64,000 nucleotides of DNA, from NCBI RefSeq assembly GCF_001638985.1, contig NW_017265136.1, forward strand, positions 2,216,269-2,280,268, read 5' to 3'. A model generated the notes under the pieces. It made no database searches. It saw only the letters and a list, made by a program, of their open reading frames with translations, and was not told where the DNA came from. Position 1 is the stretch's first letter. The number at the start of each line of letters is the position of its first letter. The position numbers were made by a program, and so were the translations under genes. Of this stretch, positions 11,391 to 21,719 are shown one piece after another. The stretch comes from Phycomyces blakesleeanus NRRL 1555(-). Lineage: Eukaryota > Mucoromycota > Mucoromycetes > Mucorales > Phycomycetaceae.

Positions 11391-12840
11391 TTTCTTTTCG
11401 ATATTCTTTTCTATTTTATTACTCTTTTAATTATACTTTATTACCTATATTTTATTAGCTAGATCTTTTCTTATTTATTTACTCATTTGCTTTTATATTT
11501 TATTAGCTAGACAATTTTTTTAAATCTTTATAAATCTTATCAATTTGTTTCTTTGCATCAACATAAGCTATCTATCACTTGTGGGTTAAATGGCTCTCCG
11601 CTCTGTTTTTTCCTAGAGATCATTCGTGGGAAGTACTTTACCCTTCGAGTTACACTTATAACCAGCGAATTAAAAATCATAAATATCGGATGGTGTTACA
11701 CAGATCGAGCCAAACTATCTTCGAATATGTTATATTATGCATTTGCATCTATTTATTTCATCAATTCAAGTCTTGGCTCTCTATAACTTTGGATCCAAGT
11801 AGTGTATAGACATATGTATGTGTTCTAGGATTTTTAGTTGAATTGAAAGGGTCGATCATGAGAAAACTAACGTAATATCTCAAAAATTTGCTTTTTTCAA
11901 TAAAATAAAATATTGTATTTGCTTGTAGAATCACTTTTTTTCTCATTTGTTTTCTATGAAACTTTTACTGGATTCATATGTTATCTGAATATATGTAATT
12001 AAAAACTTTTTTTGGTCTTATATGAATATTTTTCATTTTTTGTATTTTTGATAAAATATCTCATGTACATGTTGCAAGGAAATGATAGAAAGAGTTTTTA
12101 CAGAAGAAATAAAAATAAAAAATAAAAAGTAAAAACATGAATTTTGTAAAAATATATTAGCTTTACTGCTATGCAAACTTTCTTAGGCATAAAAGGCTTC
12201 ATTACCTTTATATCTATTACGAAAGTTTTTGAAAAAAATGCAAATTATATGGATTATAATCTTTTCCACTTAAATCACATAAAATGAAAATATATGATTT
12301 ATGTCTCAAGTTAAATCGTGAAAAAATGACTCATCAGCAACAGCAGGTATATGATTTGTTGACGGGAACCAAATAGATCTTGTGTTTTTACAGAAATAGG
12401 TGTGGTCACAATTTTTATTTATTTATTTTATATTGTGCGTTTATTGCATGAGAACTACAATAAAAAAGACATTGCATTGAATATGAACTCTTTAAAATGT
12501 AAAGTAAAATTCTAGAAACCTCTATAATTATACTTATAGAAGCTTTACTTTCAATAAGTAAAATATTGCATCAACAGTTTTCTTGAACACAATTATTCTA
12601 TCGCCACATTTAGGACACGACATTTTGCCTCTCGAGCACGACGTTTACAAATTGTATATTTTGTATATACTGCATAAAAAAAATAGAAATTTTAATATGG
12701 TTATTACTTAAGTACACCTAGAAATTCCGTTATATTAAATGAATATGTACTTTATTCATGAATTAAATTATTTATATTTTGATTGACTGATTTTACTCAT
12801 ATAAACTATTTTGGGTGGTTAGGGACCAGATAAAATTGCT
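11391..12840. other. MULE 3' non-coding interior
   Basis: AT-rich DNA between the OTU stop codon and the right terminus. Two overlapping small frames (11553-11786, 11579-11809) have no recognisable domain and I do not call them. A duplicated segment with TTATTAGCTAGA occurs near 11454 and 11502. Confidence 0.6.
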
Positions 12841-12966
12841 GGATGCCGGACAACAAGTCACTTTTTATGAGGCCGGTAAATGGTTAAAGGCGGAGATTCA
12901 ATAAACGTAGTGCTCCAGAGAAACGTCGTGCCCGAGAGGAAAAGTGTCTGGCCCGAATAATTAGCG
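12841..12966 (-). repeat. MULE right terminal inverted repeat
   Basis: Reverse-complement partner of the left terminus. Contains GGCCCGAATAAT near the outer end and the inner block GTCACTTTTT followed by GGCCGGT. It is followed directly by the right target duplication ATTGATACAA at 12967-12976. Confidence 0.75.
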
Positions 12967-13209
12967 ATTGATACAATTCCATGTCAATGCAATACCCTAA
13001 CAAAATCATCCAATCATTAACAAGGGTTAAATTGTGACTGTTAAAAGGTCAACACATCCTTTTTTTTTTTATTTTTTATTATTAGTTGAAAGCTGTTAAA
13101 ACAAAAAAGGATACATGCAATTATATAACAACACACACACATTAAATAAATAAATAAATAAATAAATATTTTTTTAATTTTTTTTTGAAGAATAAAGAAA
13201 GAAAACAAA

Positions 13210-13482
13210 ATGCTACGAATTGTTAGAAGATACTCGTCTATGAACCGACCTGCTCCTGTACCTATTGGCAACAAGAAACAACACCAAGAAATGCTTGATT
13301 TGATTCGCAAAAAGCAACAGAGAGATGTCACAGCCGAGGGGGATTTGCATGACGATGCTCGAACATTGAAACCTGAATTCACAGGAGATGTCAACCCAAA
13401 GACAGGCGAAGTCAATGGACCAAAGAATGAACCTCTCAAGCATGGCGATTGGAGTTTTGGTGGACGAGTTACTGACTTTTGA
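13210..13482 (+). CDS. SDHAF4: Succinate dehydrogenase assembly factor 4 (SDHAF4/Sdh8 family)
   Basis: Single exon, 90 residues, the usual size for the family. It has a basic N-terminal mitochondrial presequence (MLRIVRRYSS) and ends with the DUF1674 signature GDVNPKTGEVNGPKNEP-LKHGDWSFGGRVTDF (split here). SDHAF4 binds flavinylated Sdh1 in the mitochondrial matrix and promotes its assembly with Sdh2 (family knowledge). The start at 13210 is preceded by A-rich leader. The Mutator-like element ends about 230 bases upstream, so part of the native promoter may have been displaced. Confidence 0.93.
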   Translation: MLRIVRRYSSMNRPAPVPIGNKKQHQEMLDLIRKKQQRDVTAEGDLHDDARTLKPEFTGDVNPKTGEVNGPKNEPLKHGDWSFGGRVTDF

Positions 13483-13975
13483 GTGGCATGTTTATCAATA
13501 TATCTTTCTATATTATTAATATATATATATATAGCTATATATAACTGTCTCTCTCTCTCTGTGTGTGATGCATATCTGTAGCCATGTACTTGGTTGGTTG
13601 CTAGGCCTTGTAAAAGAAAAAGGTGTATATATAAATTATATTATATTTGATTTGATTTGATTTGATTTGATTTGATTTGATTTTGGCTTTTCTTTACATC
13701 GGATGCTTTTATATTATATTATATAATAAATTCATTAAAATTTGATGGAATGATTCTTGTGGTAATTGTGTATGTATATATTTAAGAGGAATAATAAGAG
13801 AAATATATATATATATATATAATATAAATTAAAAATGGTAATGGTAATGGTAATTGTAATTGTAATAGTAATAGTAATAATTAATAATTAATAATAATGA
13901 TTTAAAGAAGAAGAAGAAGAAGAAGAAGAAGAGAAAACCAAAAATGTTGTGTATATAAAGAAGCAAATCTTACGT
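13483..13975. other. Convergent 3' spacer with simple repeats
   Basis: Lies between the stop codons of SDHAF4 (plus) and the Spo7-like gene (minus). It holds (TTGAT)n near 13650-13680, (TA)n, (TGGTAA)n-like and (GAA)n tracts. No gene is seen. Confidence 0.65.
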
Positions 13976-14473
13976 TCAAGATTGCTTTGATTTTGCTTGC
14001 CGGGCCCTCTTACGGGCATAATAGTGTTTACGATAGGCTTCAAATCCATCTTGAAATTGCTTTGGGATTTTGCTGTAGAATCCAACCTCACCAGGCCGAC
14101 TACGTGGACTGAACTGTAGGTTGAATGACTGTAGCGCTCTGTTGCAGTGTGGAACAAACCTATAGAAAATTACCAAAGAGACAAAGTACCCAAAAAAAAA
14201 AGAAAAAAAAAATGTTTGATTTGGTTTGGTTTCTTTTAGTGAGAGAAGAGATAACTCAGAGTTGCTTACTGGGATGCAAAGAGGATCTTTTCAGAATACA
14301 TCCCCGATCTATAAAAGAATACAAGACTTCCTGCCGATGCAAGAAGAGCGACTGTGTTTATGAGATGGCAGACAAATAACTAGAACCACAAACAGATAAT
14401 CATATTAGCAACAACCAATTAATTAATTAATTAAATATCTATTCTTATTCTTATATAATTTGTAATGATCATG

Positions 14474-14511
<38 letters not shown>

Positions 14512-14914
14512 GTGTACAGATATTATTTTTGTTGTTGTTGTTTTGTTTTACCTTGCTAGGATCAACAAATACAGCGTAAAAGAAGTACGTCAGACAACAG
14601 AGAAGAAAACACAACAGGGCTATCATAAAGATATATTGTATACATGCAATATGTCAGTTTAAAATAATATATCAATACAAAGAACTAAGGGGGATTCTTC
14701 TATTGTAGAACTTGTCTTTGTCTTGGTGGTTAGATGTTATAGTTTAATATCTTTTACCTTCAAACTTCTTCTTGCGTTGGAGTAACCTTGTCATGTTGCT
14801 TCGTAAACGCTCTTCAAAGATGACGAGATCTCTATAAGCTATCTGGTCAGACTGCTTTTGTTCTGCTGTTTTCGGAGTAGGACTGGCTAATGGTACGGTC
14901 GGATGAGCTTCCAT
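13976..14914 (-). CDS. Spo7/NEP1-R1-like regulatory subunit of the lipin phosphatase complex
   Basis: Proposed exons 14914-14758, 14619-14552, 14379-14270 and 14159-13976, all in phase, giving 172 residues. The N-terminal helix YRDLVIFEERLRSNMTRLLQ is followed by two membrane segments (ALLCFLLCCLTYFFYAVF and HLINTVALLASAGSLVFFY). The conserved tail PHCNRALQSFNLQFSPR ends in a basic C-terminus. This architecture matches Spo7 and CNEP1R1, which hold the phosphatase Nem1/CTDNEP1 at the nuclear envelope/ER and so control lipin (Pah1) and triacylglycerol synthesis (family knowledge). The gene is divergent from the LEA-like gene. Identification rests on conserved blocks, not on a search. Confidence 0.82.
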
Positions 14915-15638
14915 GTGTGTGATGTTCAATTGTAAATATAAATAAATATATATATATATATATAAAAAGAAGAACAAGGAAATGTAATGAAGAAATGGCA
15001 GGAGTAGAACAGGTACACTACTACCACCACCAATAAAAAAAACGGAAAAAGGGAAAACCAAGTTTCACAGTCCACTTTTGGAGAGAGAGAGAGAGAAAAT
15101 TATAAGGAAAGGAAAGGGGGGGTTTGAAGTCATTTCTTTTTTTTTTTTTTTTGGTGGTAAAAGTGGGGTGGCCACATTAACAAAAAAAAAAAAGTTGAAA
15201 CGTTTTCTTTTTTTGTCAAGATATTTTGAAACATCGGCCTATAAGAGATTGTAAGCATAAATATAAAATATAAAATATATAATAAAAATTAAATAATTGA
15301 TGTGCCCATAGTGAATGTGTTAATGTGTGTGTGGCCATAGTGGATGTATATTTGATTTACCTGTCAGTCGTCATTCCGATCTATGCTGTGTAATGATGAC
15401 ATCAAACAATACGTTCGTTTTTTAATGCATCAATAAGAGGAAAGAAGAAGAAGGAAGAACAGAAAAAGGAAAGAATTAAAATCTAATTAGAGTCTAATCT
15501 AATTTAAAATCATATCAAAGCATAGAGTATAAATACGCGTCAAGAAAACCATCTCTTTCTCTTTACCATACACAAAACTCTTGTTCTTCTTCTTGTTTCT
15601 TTACCTTATTTTTTTTTAAAATAATAACACTACTCAAT
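14915..15638. other. Divergent intergenic region
   Basis: Between the Spo7-like gene (minus) and the LEA-like gene (plus). Contains poly-T and poly-A runs near 15136-15153 and 15182-15193, and a TATA element close to the LEA-like gene. No coding region is supported. Confidence 0.6.
15528..15535 (+). promoter_or_regulatory. TATA box of the LEA-like gene
   Basis: TATAAATA lies 104 bases upstream of the ATG at 15639, within AGAGTATAAATACGCG. A pyrimidine-rich stretch (ctctttctctttacc) follows, where the transcript probably starts. A canonical TATA box suggests inducible expression, which fits a stress protein; this is inference. Confidence 0.6.
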
Positions 15639-16505
15639 ATGTCTCCTATCAACACATCTCTCATTGCCTCTACTCTCACTCTCACTCGTCGTGCAGCAGT
15701 TGTATCTTTTCTTAAGCCTGCAGTTCCTACTGCCTTTCTTCACGTCTCCGTTCAACAAGTAAGTATCGATTAGCATTCTTTTTTCTCTCTCTCTTTCTTT
15801 AAAGAAAAGTTTACTAATCAGTCAAGACAAACAAACCATAGAATAAGAATGTTGTCGATGAAGCAAAGGACATTGGACACAAAGTCAATATGAAGGCTGG
15901 AGAGAGAGCTGGAAAGGCTGTCGAGACTGTCGAAGACCTTGCCCACAAAGCAACTGAAATCAAAGACCAATACGCCAAAAAGGTAAGAAAAATAAAAATA
16001 AAAATACATATTTGCTTATTCAATTCAATCCAATTAGGGCGTTGTTGGTGCTGCAAAGACTGTAAGCCAACAGGCTAACCTCAAGGCTGGACAGACTCTT
16101 GCCAAGGGTATCGACGAAGTTGAAAGTGTTTTGGAAAAGAGCCCTATTGAGGCAGTCAAGCAAGTCGTGGAAAAGGCCAAGGCTGCTGTTGGACTAGGCA
16201 CCACCAAGGCTGAGCACACAATCAAGGAAGGCTCCACAAAGGCAGAACATACTCTCAAGGAAGGTGCTCAAAAGGCACAGCATACCATCAAGGAAGGTGC
16301 TCAGAAGATCCGCAAGGACTCAGTTGGTGCCACTCAGGACGCGGAGTCTACCCTCAACAGCGCAAAGGGTACTGCCTGGGATGCCTCCAAGACAGCCGAA
16401 CAGAAGTATGACCAGGCCAAGAATGTAGTGGGTGAAAAGGTTGAGGAGGCCAAACACGTAGTAGGCGAGAAGGTTGATGAAGTCAAGCGCAAGCTCAACC
16501 AATAA
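15639..16505 (+). CDS. LEA-like (group 3) stress protein with amphipathic 11-mer repeats
   Basis: Exons 15639-15758, 15842-15982 and 16038-16505 are all phase 0 and give 242 residues. The first 40 residues have no acidic residue and contain Arg and Lys (LTRRAAVVSFLKPAV), like a mitochondrial presequence; a signal peptide is less likely. The rest is highly charged and Ala/Lys/Glu-rich. Repeats of about 11 residues are visible (TKAEHTIKEGS, TKAEHTLKEGA, QKAQHTIKEGA; later VVGEKVEEAKH twice), typical of LEA group 3 or apolipoprotein-like helices. Such proteins are disordered in solution and protect membranes and proteins during drying or freezing (family knowledge). Exon 1 encodes exactly the putative targeting peptide. 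Confidence 0.8.
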
Positions 16506-17158
16506 GACAACTAAACACATAAACAAACAAACAACATGTATAGAAAAATAATAATTATCAGGCTCTGTTCTCTCTAGGCAGTTTTCTCAAAAAAAATATC
16601 TTTCTAAAATTGAATTGAAATGAAATGAATTTCTTTTATTCTCTTCCTTATTTCTCTTCATTGTATATATACTATATAACAATAACAATAAAAATAAAAA
16701 AAAATAAAACATATAAAAACCAAAAAATGCCGTCATAGCCAAAAAAATAAAAGAAAAGAAAAAAAGACAGGTCATGTGATCAGTAGTGTGAATAATCTAG
16801 CATTTGTGCGTCTCATTCAATCGTCACAAAGCTTACGTACATATCTCTCTATACAAACTGCCTTCATATGACTGTGCTTCTATTTTATTAAATCTCAAAC
16901 TATAGATATAATTATAATTATAATCTACTACTGCCACAGCTTCTAGCAATACAAGAACAAGCACTAGAAATATCAATAATCATAGAGTATAAATCGTCTG
17001 AAGAAGGAAATAATAAAGAAAGACGCACTGGAAATAGAACCCAGAAAATAAATAAAACAAAAAGCCAAAGTAAATCCACAAAGGAAGTTTGGTAACCAGA
17101 AAAAAAAATTACTCTGAGCAGTAAAAGTAGTATTATAAAAATATATACATTATATAAA

Positions 17159-17189
<31 letters not shown>

Positions 17190-17363
17190 ACGAGAGAGAA
17201 CGGGAGAGAACGAGAGAGAAAGAGGAAGAGTAAGAGGGAGAGAGAAACTCCCCTTTAACCCTTTAACCCTTTCAATCCTTTTTAGATATATATATATATT
17301 TATATTTTATTTTATTTTATTTTATTTTTATATTGTTTTATTCTATCCATTTTATTTCCATCC
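16506..17363. other. Intergenic region
   Basis: AT-rich spacer with (AC)n, (AG)n near 17160-17205, CCTTT repeats near 17256-17278 and (TTTTA)n just before the CNOT9 start. Short frames here are low-complexity. No gene is called. Confidence 0.6.
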
Positions 17364-17570
17364 ATGCATCCCAACTCACAACTTCATCAATACCTTCAAC
17401 AACAGTCGCAACTGTCTGCAACCGCGTCTAATCCACTCGCAGCTGTACTGCAGTCGGCCGGTGCAGGCGCTGGTAATGGAAACCCTCTTTCACAACATTT
17501 TACAATGATGGGAAATCAGCAGCAGCAGCAACAACAACAGCAACAACAACAGCAACAACAACAGCAACAG

Positions 17571-17635
<65 letters not shown>

Positions 17636-18006
17636 GCAACAAGGTTTGCATCCTGGCATGTCCGTGCGTACACCTGGAACAGTAGGCAATGCAGGTCGAG
17701 GTGGAGATCCCTTTGCTGCATACGCGTCACTGATGAACACCAATGCCCAGGTGGCTCAGCAAAACATCCTCCCGAGTGGCATGTCAGCAAACTTTCCTTT
17801 CTTGCAGCAGGATCATCGTGTGCAGCATAAAATGGCTCATTTGGATGAAGAGAAGATCTATCCACTTGTATTGGACCTCTTGAACCCAAACCTGAGGGAA
17901 CAAGCCCTCTTGGACCTCAGCAAGAAACGTGAACAATACGAGGATCTTGCCCTAGTGCTATGGTACTCGTATGGTAAGTGACATCGTGCCAGTATTGTGC
18001 TTAGTT

Positions 18007-18045
<39 letters not shown>

Positions 18046-18296
18046 TTATAACAACCAACATAATACACTATAAATAACTTTCTACCTCTACATTCATCTC
18101 TATATCGTATACATATTAGGCGTCATGTCAGTCCTTCTTCAAGAAATTGTCTCGGCCTACCCTCTCCTGAGTCCACCTAACCTCAATGGAGTGGCATCCA
18201 ACCGAGTGTGTAATGCACTGGCGTTACTCCAATGTGTTGCAAACCACAACGAAACCCGTACTCTATTCTTACATGGTAAGTTATTATTTTCTCTAT

Positions 18297-18336
<40 letters not shown>

Positions 18337-19476
18337 GCTTGTGTGTTTGTGCGATAGTCTTGATTCGGTATTCGATATGGATCTGTGTGTCTGTAGTAAC
18401 AAGAGAGATGAAGGGGAGAGAGAGAGAAGAGGAAGGGGAGAATTAGTGGGCTCATTCGACTTTTTTTTTAACCCCTCTTTATATTTTGCTGTCTATTATA
18501 TATATATATATATATAATCTGTTTTTTTCTTTTCTTTTACAGCCCATATACCTCTTTATCTCTACCCTTTCCTCAATACCACTAGCAAGACCCGACCCTT
18601 TGAATATCTCCGTCTCACAAGCCTGGGTGTCATTGGTGCATTGGTCAAGGTATATTGTGTAGATTTTTTTTCTGGTATTTTCAGTAAGATGAGTAATCAA
18701 TTCTCATACATATGCTTTGTGTTTGTATGTTTGTGTGTGTGTGTGTGTGTGTGTTTGCTGAGTAGAATGACAATCCAGAGGTTATTAGCTTTTTATTGTC
18801 AACCGAGATTATCCCTCTTTGCTTGCGTATTATGGAAACAGGTAGCGAGCTGTCCAAGACAGTCGCTATTTTTATTGTACAAAAGATCTTGGTAGATGAG
18901 ACAGGACTGGTAAGTTGAGTTGGTGTATATTGGACATATGTATATAAAAAAAAGGAGGGGGGGGGGGGGGCAACAAGCTGTGTGTGTGGAGGGGTCGTAA
19001 CAAATGTGATAGTGTAAATGTGTGGGTGAGTGGGTATATGAAGAAAAGTGAGAATGAGAATGAGAATAATACTATGGATACTAAATGGGGTGTGATAGTA
19101 TTACATCTGTCAAACATATGAACGATTCTATGCTGTCGCTACTGTACTTCACAATATGGTTAATCAGTTGGTGGAAACCCAGGCAATGCGTTTATTGAAG
19201 CATGTCATTAGATGCTACTGGAGACTGTCAGAGAACCCAAGGTAATATATTAATTAGGAAGGAAGGAAATCGTTAACAAAAGATTACTTATTGTTATGTT
19301 TTCCACCACTCTTCTTCTTCTTTTTTTTTCCTTGTAGAGCGCGCGAAGCACTGCGCCAGTGCCTTCCAGAGCCATTAAGAGATTCTACATTCCATCAAGC
19401 CCTCAAAGACGATGTGGCCACCAAGCGTTGTCTGGGCCAATTGATGTTGAACATGACCGAAGGCATGCCTATTTAA
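17364..19476 (+). CDS. CAF40: CCR4-NOT complex subunit CNOT9/Rcd1/Caf40 with polyglutamine N-terminus
   Basis: Six exons: 17364-17973, 18120-18275, 18543-18649, 18766-18909, 19099-19241 and 19338-19476; 432 residues. The Rcd1 armadillo domain begins at [20 protein letters not shown] and ends with [14 protein letters not shown] and [13 protein letters not shown], all strongly conserved. CNOT9 is a scaffold of the CCR4-NOT deadenylase in cytoplasm and nucleus and binds Trp-containing peptides of GW182-like or decay factors (family knowledge). The N-terminal extension of about 150 residues is Gln/Ala/Gly-rich with 42 consecutive Gln (residues 52-93). Introns 1 and 2 carry (TA)n/(TG)n and (AC)n/(AT)n microsatellites. 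Length without the extension matches orthologues. Confidence 0.95.
17517..17642 (+). repeat. Coding CAG/CAA tract, 42 glutamines
   Basis: An uninterrupted run of 42 Gln codons mixing CAG and CAA. The codon mixing limits slippage and argues for a maintained tract rather than a pure fresh expansion. Reading frames on the other strand give meaningless poly-Cys, poly-Ala or poly-Val runs. Confidence 0.97.
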
Positions 19477-19925
19477 ACACCATCATCATAATCATCCTCA
19501 TCAGAACAGCAACAACCGGCCAAAAAGAACCAAAAAAACAAACAAAAAAAAGACATATCTATATACAAGAAAAGGATGATTTTGTGTACATTCTAATACT
19601 CTTTCTTTGCTAAAAATTTTATCGCATACTTCCTTTCTTCTTTGCTTCCATTTGCCCACTCACCTACCCACTTCACTCCACCACTCACCACATTGTAAAC
19701 AATTTTTTTTAAACAATTCTTTTTCTTTATACTATTTTTATTTTATTTTATATTATTTTACTTTTTTATTTTATTTTTTTATATATTTTTTTATATATTG
19801 CCATTTCTTCCTCTAAAACAAACAAAGAAACAAACAAATAGCTGTAGCTACAACAGCAAAAAAAATTGCACCAGTAATAACCAAAAAAAGAAAGAAAAGA
19901 AAAGGTCTACATTTTAATTTTTTTT

Positions 19926-21527
19926 TTAATCTGTTTCATACTGAACAATGGCTACTTCTGGAATGTGACATGGCTGTTCTACATCTGTTGGGTGGCAATC
20001 TTTTGAACATACATACACTAATAGAGTACCGAATTCCATTCCAATACTCCACCGGTCAACTTTTTTGGCAGTTGGATCTGGCACTTGATCACGTTCGGCA
20101 TATTCTGTAGTAGGCAACAGTGACAGAATGGTCGGCATCAACTGACACTCAAATATCCGTGGTGCGCCACACAGACCACAGGGCCTTGATGCCATTTGTT
20201 GTTGAGCTGGTTGTAATTTACTATAGAACAAGGGCGTGCCTTGCCAGTCATAGCGCACACACTGATTGGCCTCGCACGCCACTCTCTCGGTAAACTTCTT
20301 GAACTCCTTGTCCACTCCCCTCGGTAATGCCTGCTTTTCGTAGGTCTCTCCTGCCCAAGTACCTCCTTCCTCAGCAGCGGCATTACTATCTTCATCATTC
20401 ATAGCCAAAATCTCAGCCTCCATATCAATATATTGTTGGTATCGGCTCATGTCAAGCCCTAATGTCTCATAGCTCTCCGTATTTTCGTCTGCGATGTAGA
20501 GATAGTGACCAGGGAAATGAGGTAGGACCGAAACATCCACAGGATTAGTAATCTCATCTAGTTTCTTGGGTTCTGCTGCCTTGACGGGCGGTTTTGGTTG
20601 GATAGACATCTTGGACAGTTTTTCGGCCAATGTTTCTGTAGGTTTCGAAACAGCAGGTAATGCTCCAAACATTGGTGTTTTGTTGGCTGATTGTCCAAAA
20701 CCTGCTGTCGGTTGGCTTAAGTTTGAGTTTGCGTTTGCGTTTGAGGTCGAAAAAGACGAGCTTGCACCCCAGAGATCTCCCAACTGGAACCCAGCAGGTA
20801 CGCCAAAAGGTTGCTTTTGGTTAGCCTTGGCCTTGGCCTTGGCCTCTTCTTCAGCCTTTTTCTTGGCTTCTTTTTGTCTAAGGGTTTTTAAGTAACCGGG
20901 ATCTACCAGATGTGATCGAATTACCGAGAAACTAATAAGAGATCGATAGTATAATAGTATCCGTATTATTGTTACTTTGGGGGGGTTTTTTCTTTCTTTT
21001 TTCTTTTACTTCTTATTTTACCTTCCATCTTTTCTCATACACTCGCGTTTGTTGCATGCCCAGACATATATAACCCGATGATAAGGTGAATCTGGTAGGG
21101 GAACATAGCCTTGGAATATCAAGTACATAAAACTGCCACATACTTGACAGGTGCATGCCTTTACAGAAGGTGGCTGATCAGGGTTGAGCCATACCTGTTC
21201 AATTTATAAGCAAATAAAAATATAAATAAATAAATAAATATAAATATAAATATAAATATAAAATTGTACAGGTTGGATGAGTCAGCACTTCTTCCCCCAC
21301 CCTCATTAAGAGATCTTCCAAGGACATACAGGAAGACCGCCAATCTTGGTTGAGTAAGCATCGACATCCTCATCGGGTTGAACGGGACCGTCGGGTTTGC
21401 CAATGAGGACGGGTACTGCCTTCTTGGGTGCAATGACCTTTGTACCCTGAGCTGGCTTTGTCTTCTTGGTCTTCTTTGAGCCAGTAGAAGTCTCGACTGG
21501 TTTGGCTGACGTGCTATGGTGTTTCAT
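19926..21527 (-). CDS. TSR4: Tsr4/PDCD2 family protein (uS5/Rps2 assembly chaperone)
   Basis: Exons 21527-21330, 21194-21022 and 20931-19926 keep phase and give 458 residues. The N-terminal PDCD2 block reads STKIGGLP-VWLNPDQPP across the first intron. A zinc-binding region follows: ACTCQVCGSFMYLIFQG, then VWACNKRECMRKDGS. After a charged Lys/Ala linker, the PDCD2_C domain contains NQCVRYDWQGTPLFYS, CGLCGAPRIFECQLMPTILS and the tail VYVCSKDCHP. In yeast, Tsr4 binds nascent Rps2 co-translationally and escorts it into 40S precursors (family knowledge). Head-to-head with cystathionine gamma-lyase across 192 bases. Confidence 0.92.
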
Positions 21528-21719
21528 TGACGTGCTTATGCTTCCAATAAGAAAAAGAAACGTCCCGATTTTGCATTTTTTTTTTCGTTAGTTTCTTGAG
21601 CTTCTTCGTGACAGCGGAGTGACGGCGAGGAAACTTATAAATCCACTTGATTTTTTATTTATTTTTTACAAACATTTTGTTTACTTTCTCTCTTTCTTTC
21701 TATTTTTTATTTTTCAATC
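21528..21719. promoter_or_regulatory. Shared divergent promoter, TSR4 and cystathionine gamma-lyase
   Basis: Only 192 bases separate the two start codons. The half next to the lyase is a long pyrimidine-rich tract (ttactttctctctttctttc) leading to AATC-ATG, as seen in front of strongly expressed fungal genes. No clear TATA box is seen. Divergent co-regulation is inference. Confidence 0.55.

Larger units (their letters stand above)
7762..12966 (+). mobile_element. Mutator-like DNA transposon (MULE), complete, 5.2 kb
   Basis: The element is bounded by inverted termini whose outer parts share ATTATTCGGGCC (left 7767-7778; right as reverse complement). It is flanked on both sides by the identical 10-mer ATTGATACAA (7752-7761 and 12967-12976). 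A 9-11 base target duplication and long, imperfect termini are hallmarks of Mutator-like elements. Inside are a MULE-type transposase region, a repeated small-exon array and an OTU-like protease region, all on the plus strand, then about 1.4 kb of AT-rich DNA. The element landed about 230 bases upstream of the SDHAF4 start. Coding capacity is broken by three stops and a frame slip, so this copy is probably non-autonomous now. Confidence 0.88.

Noticed and set aside
17500..17889. Antisense frames with poly-Cys, poly-Val/Ala across CNOT9
   Set aside because: They are complementary readings of the CAG/CAA tract.
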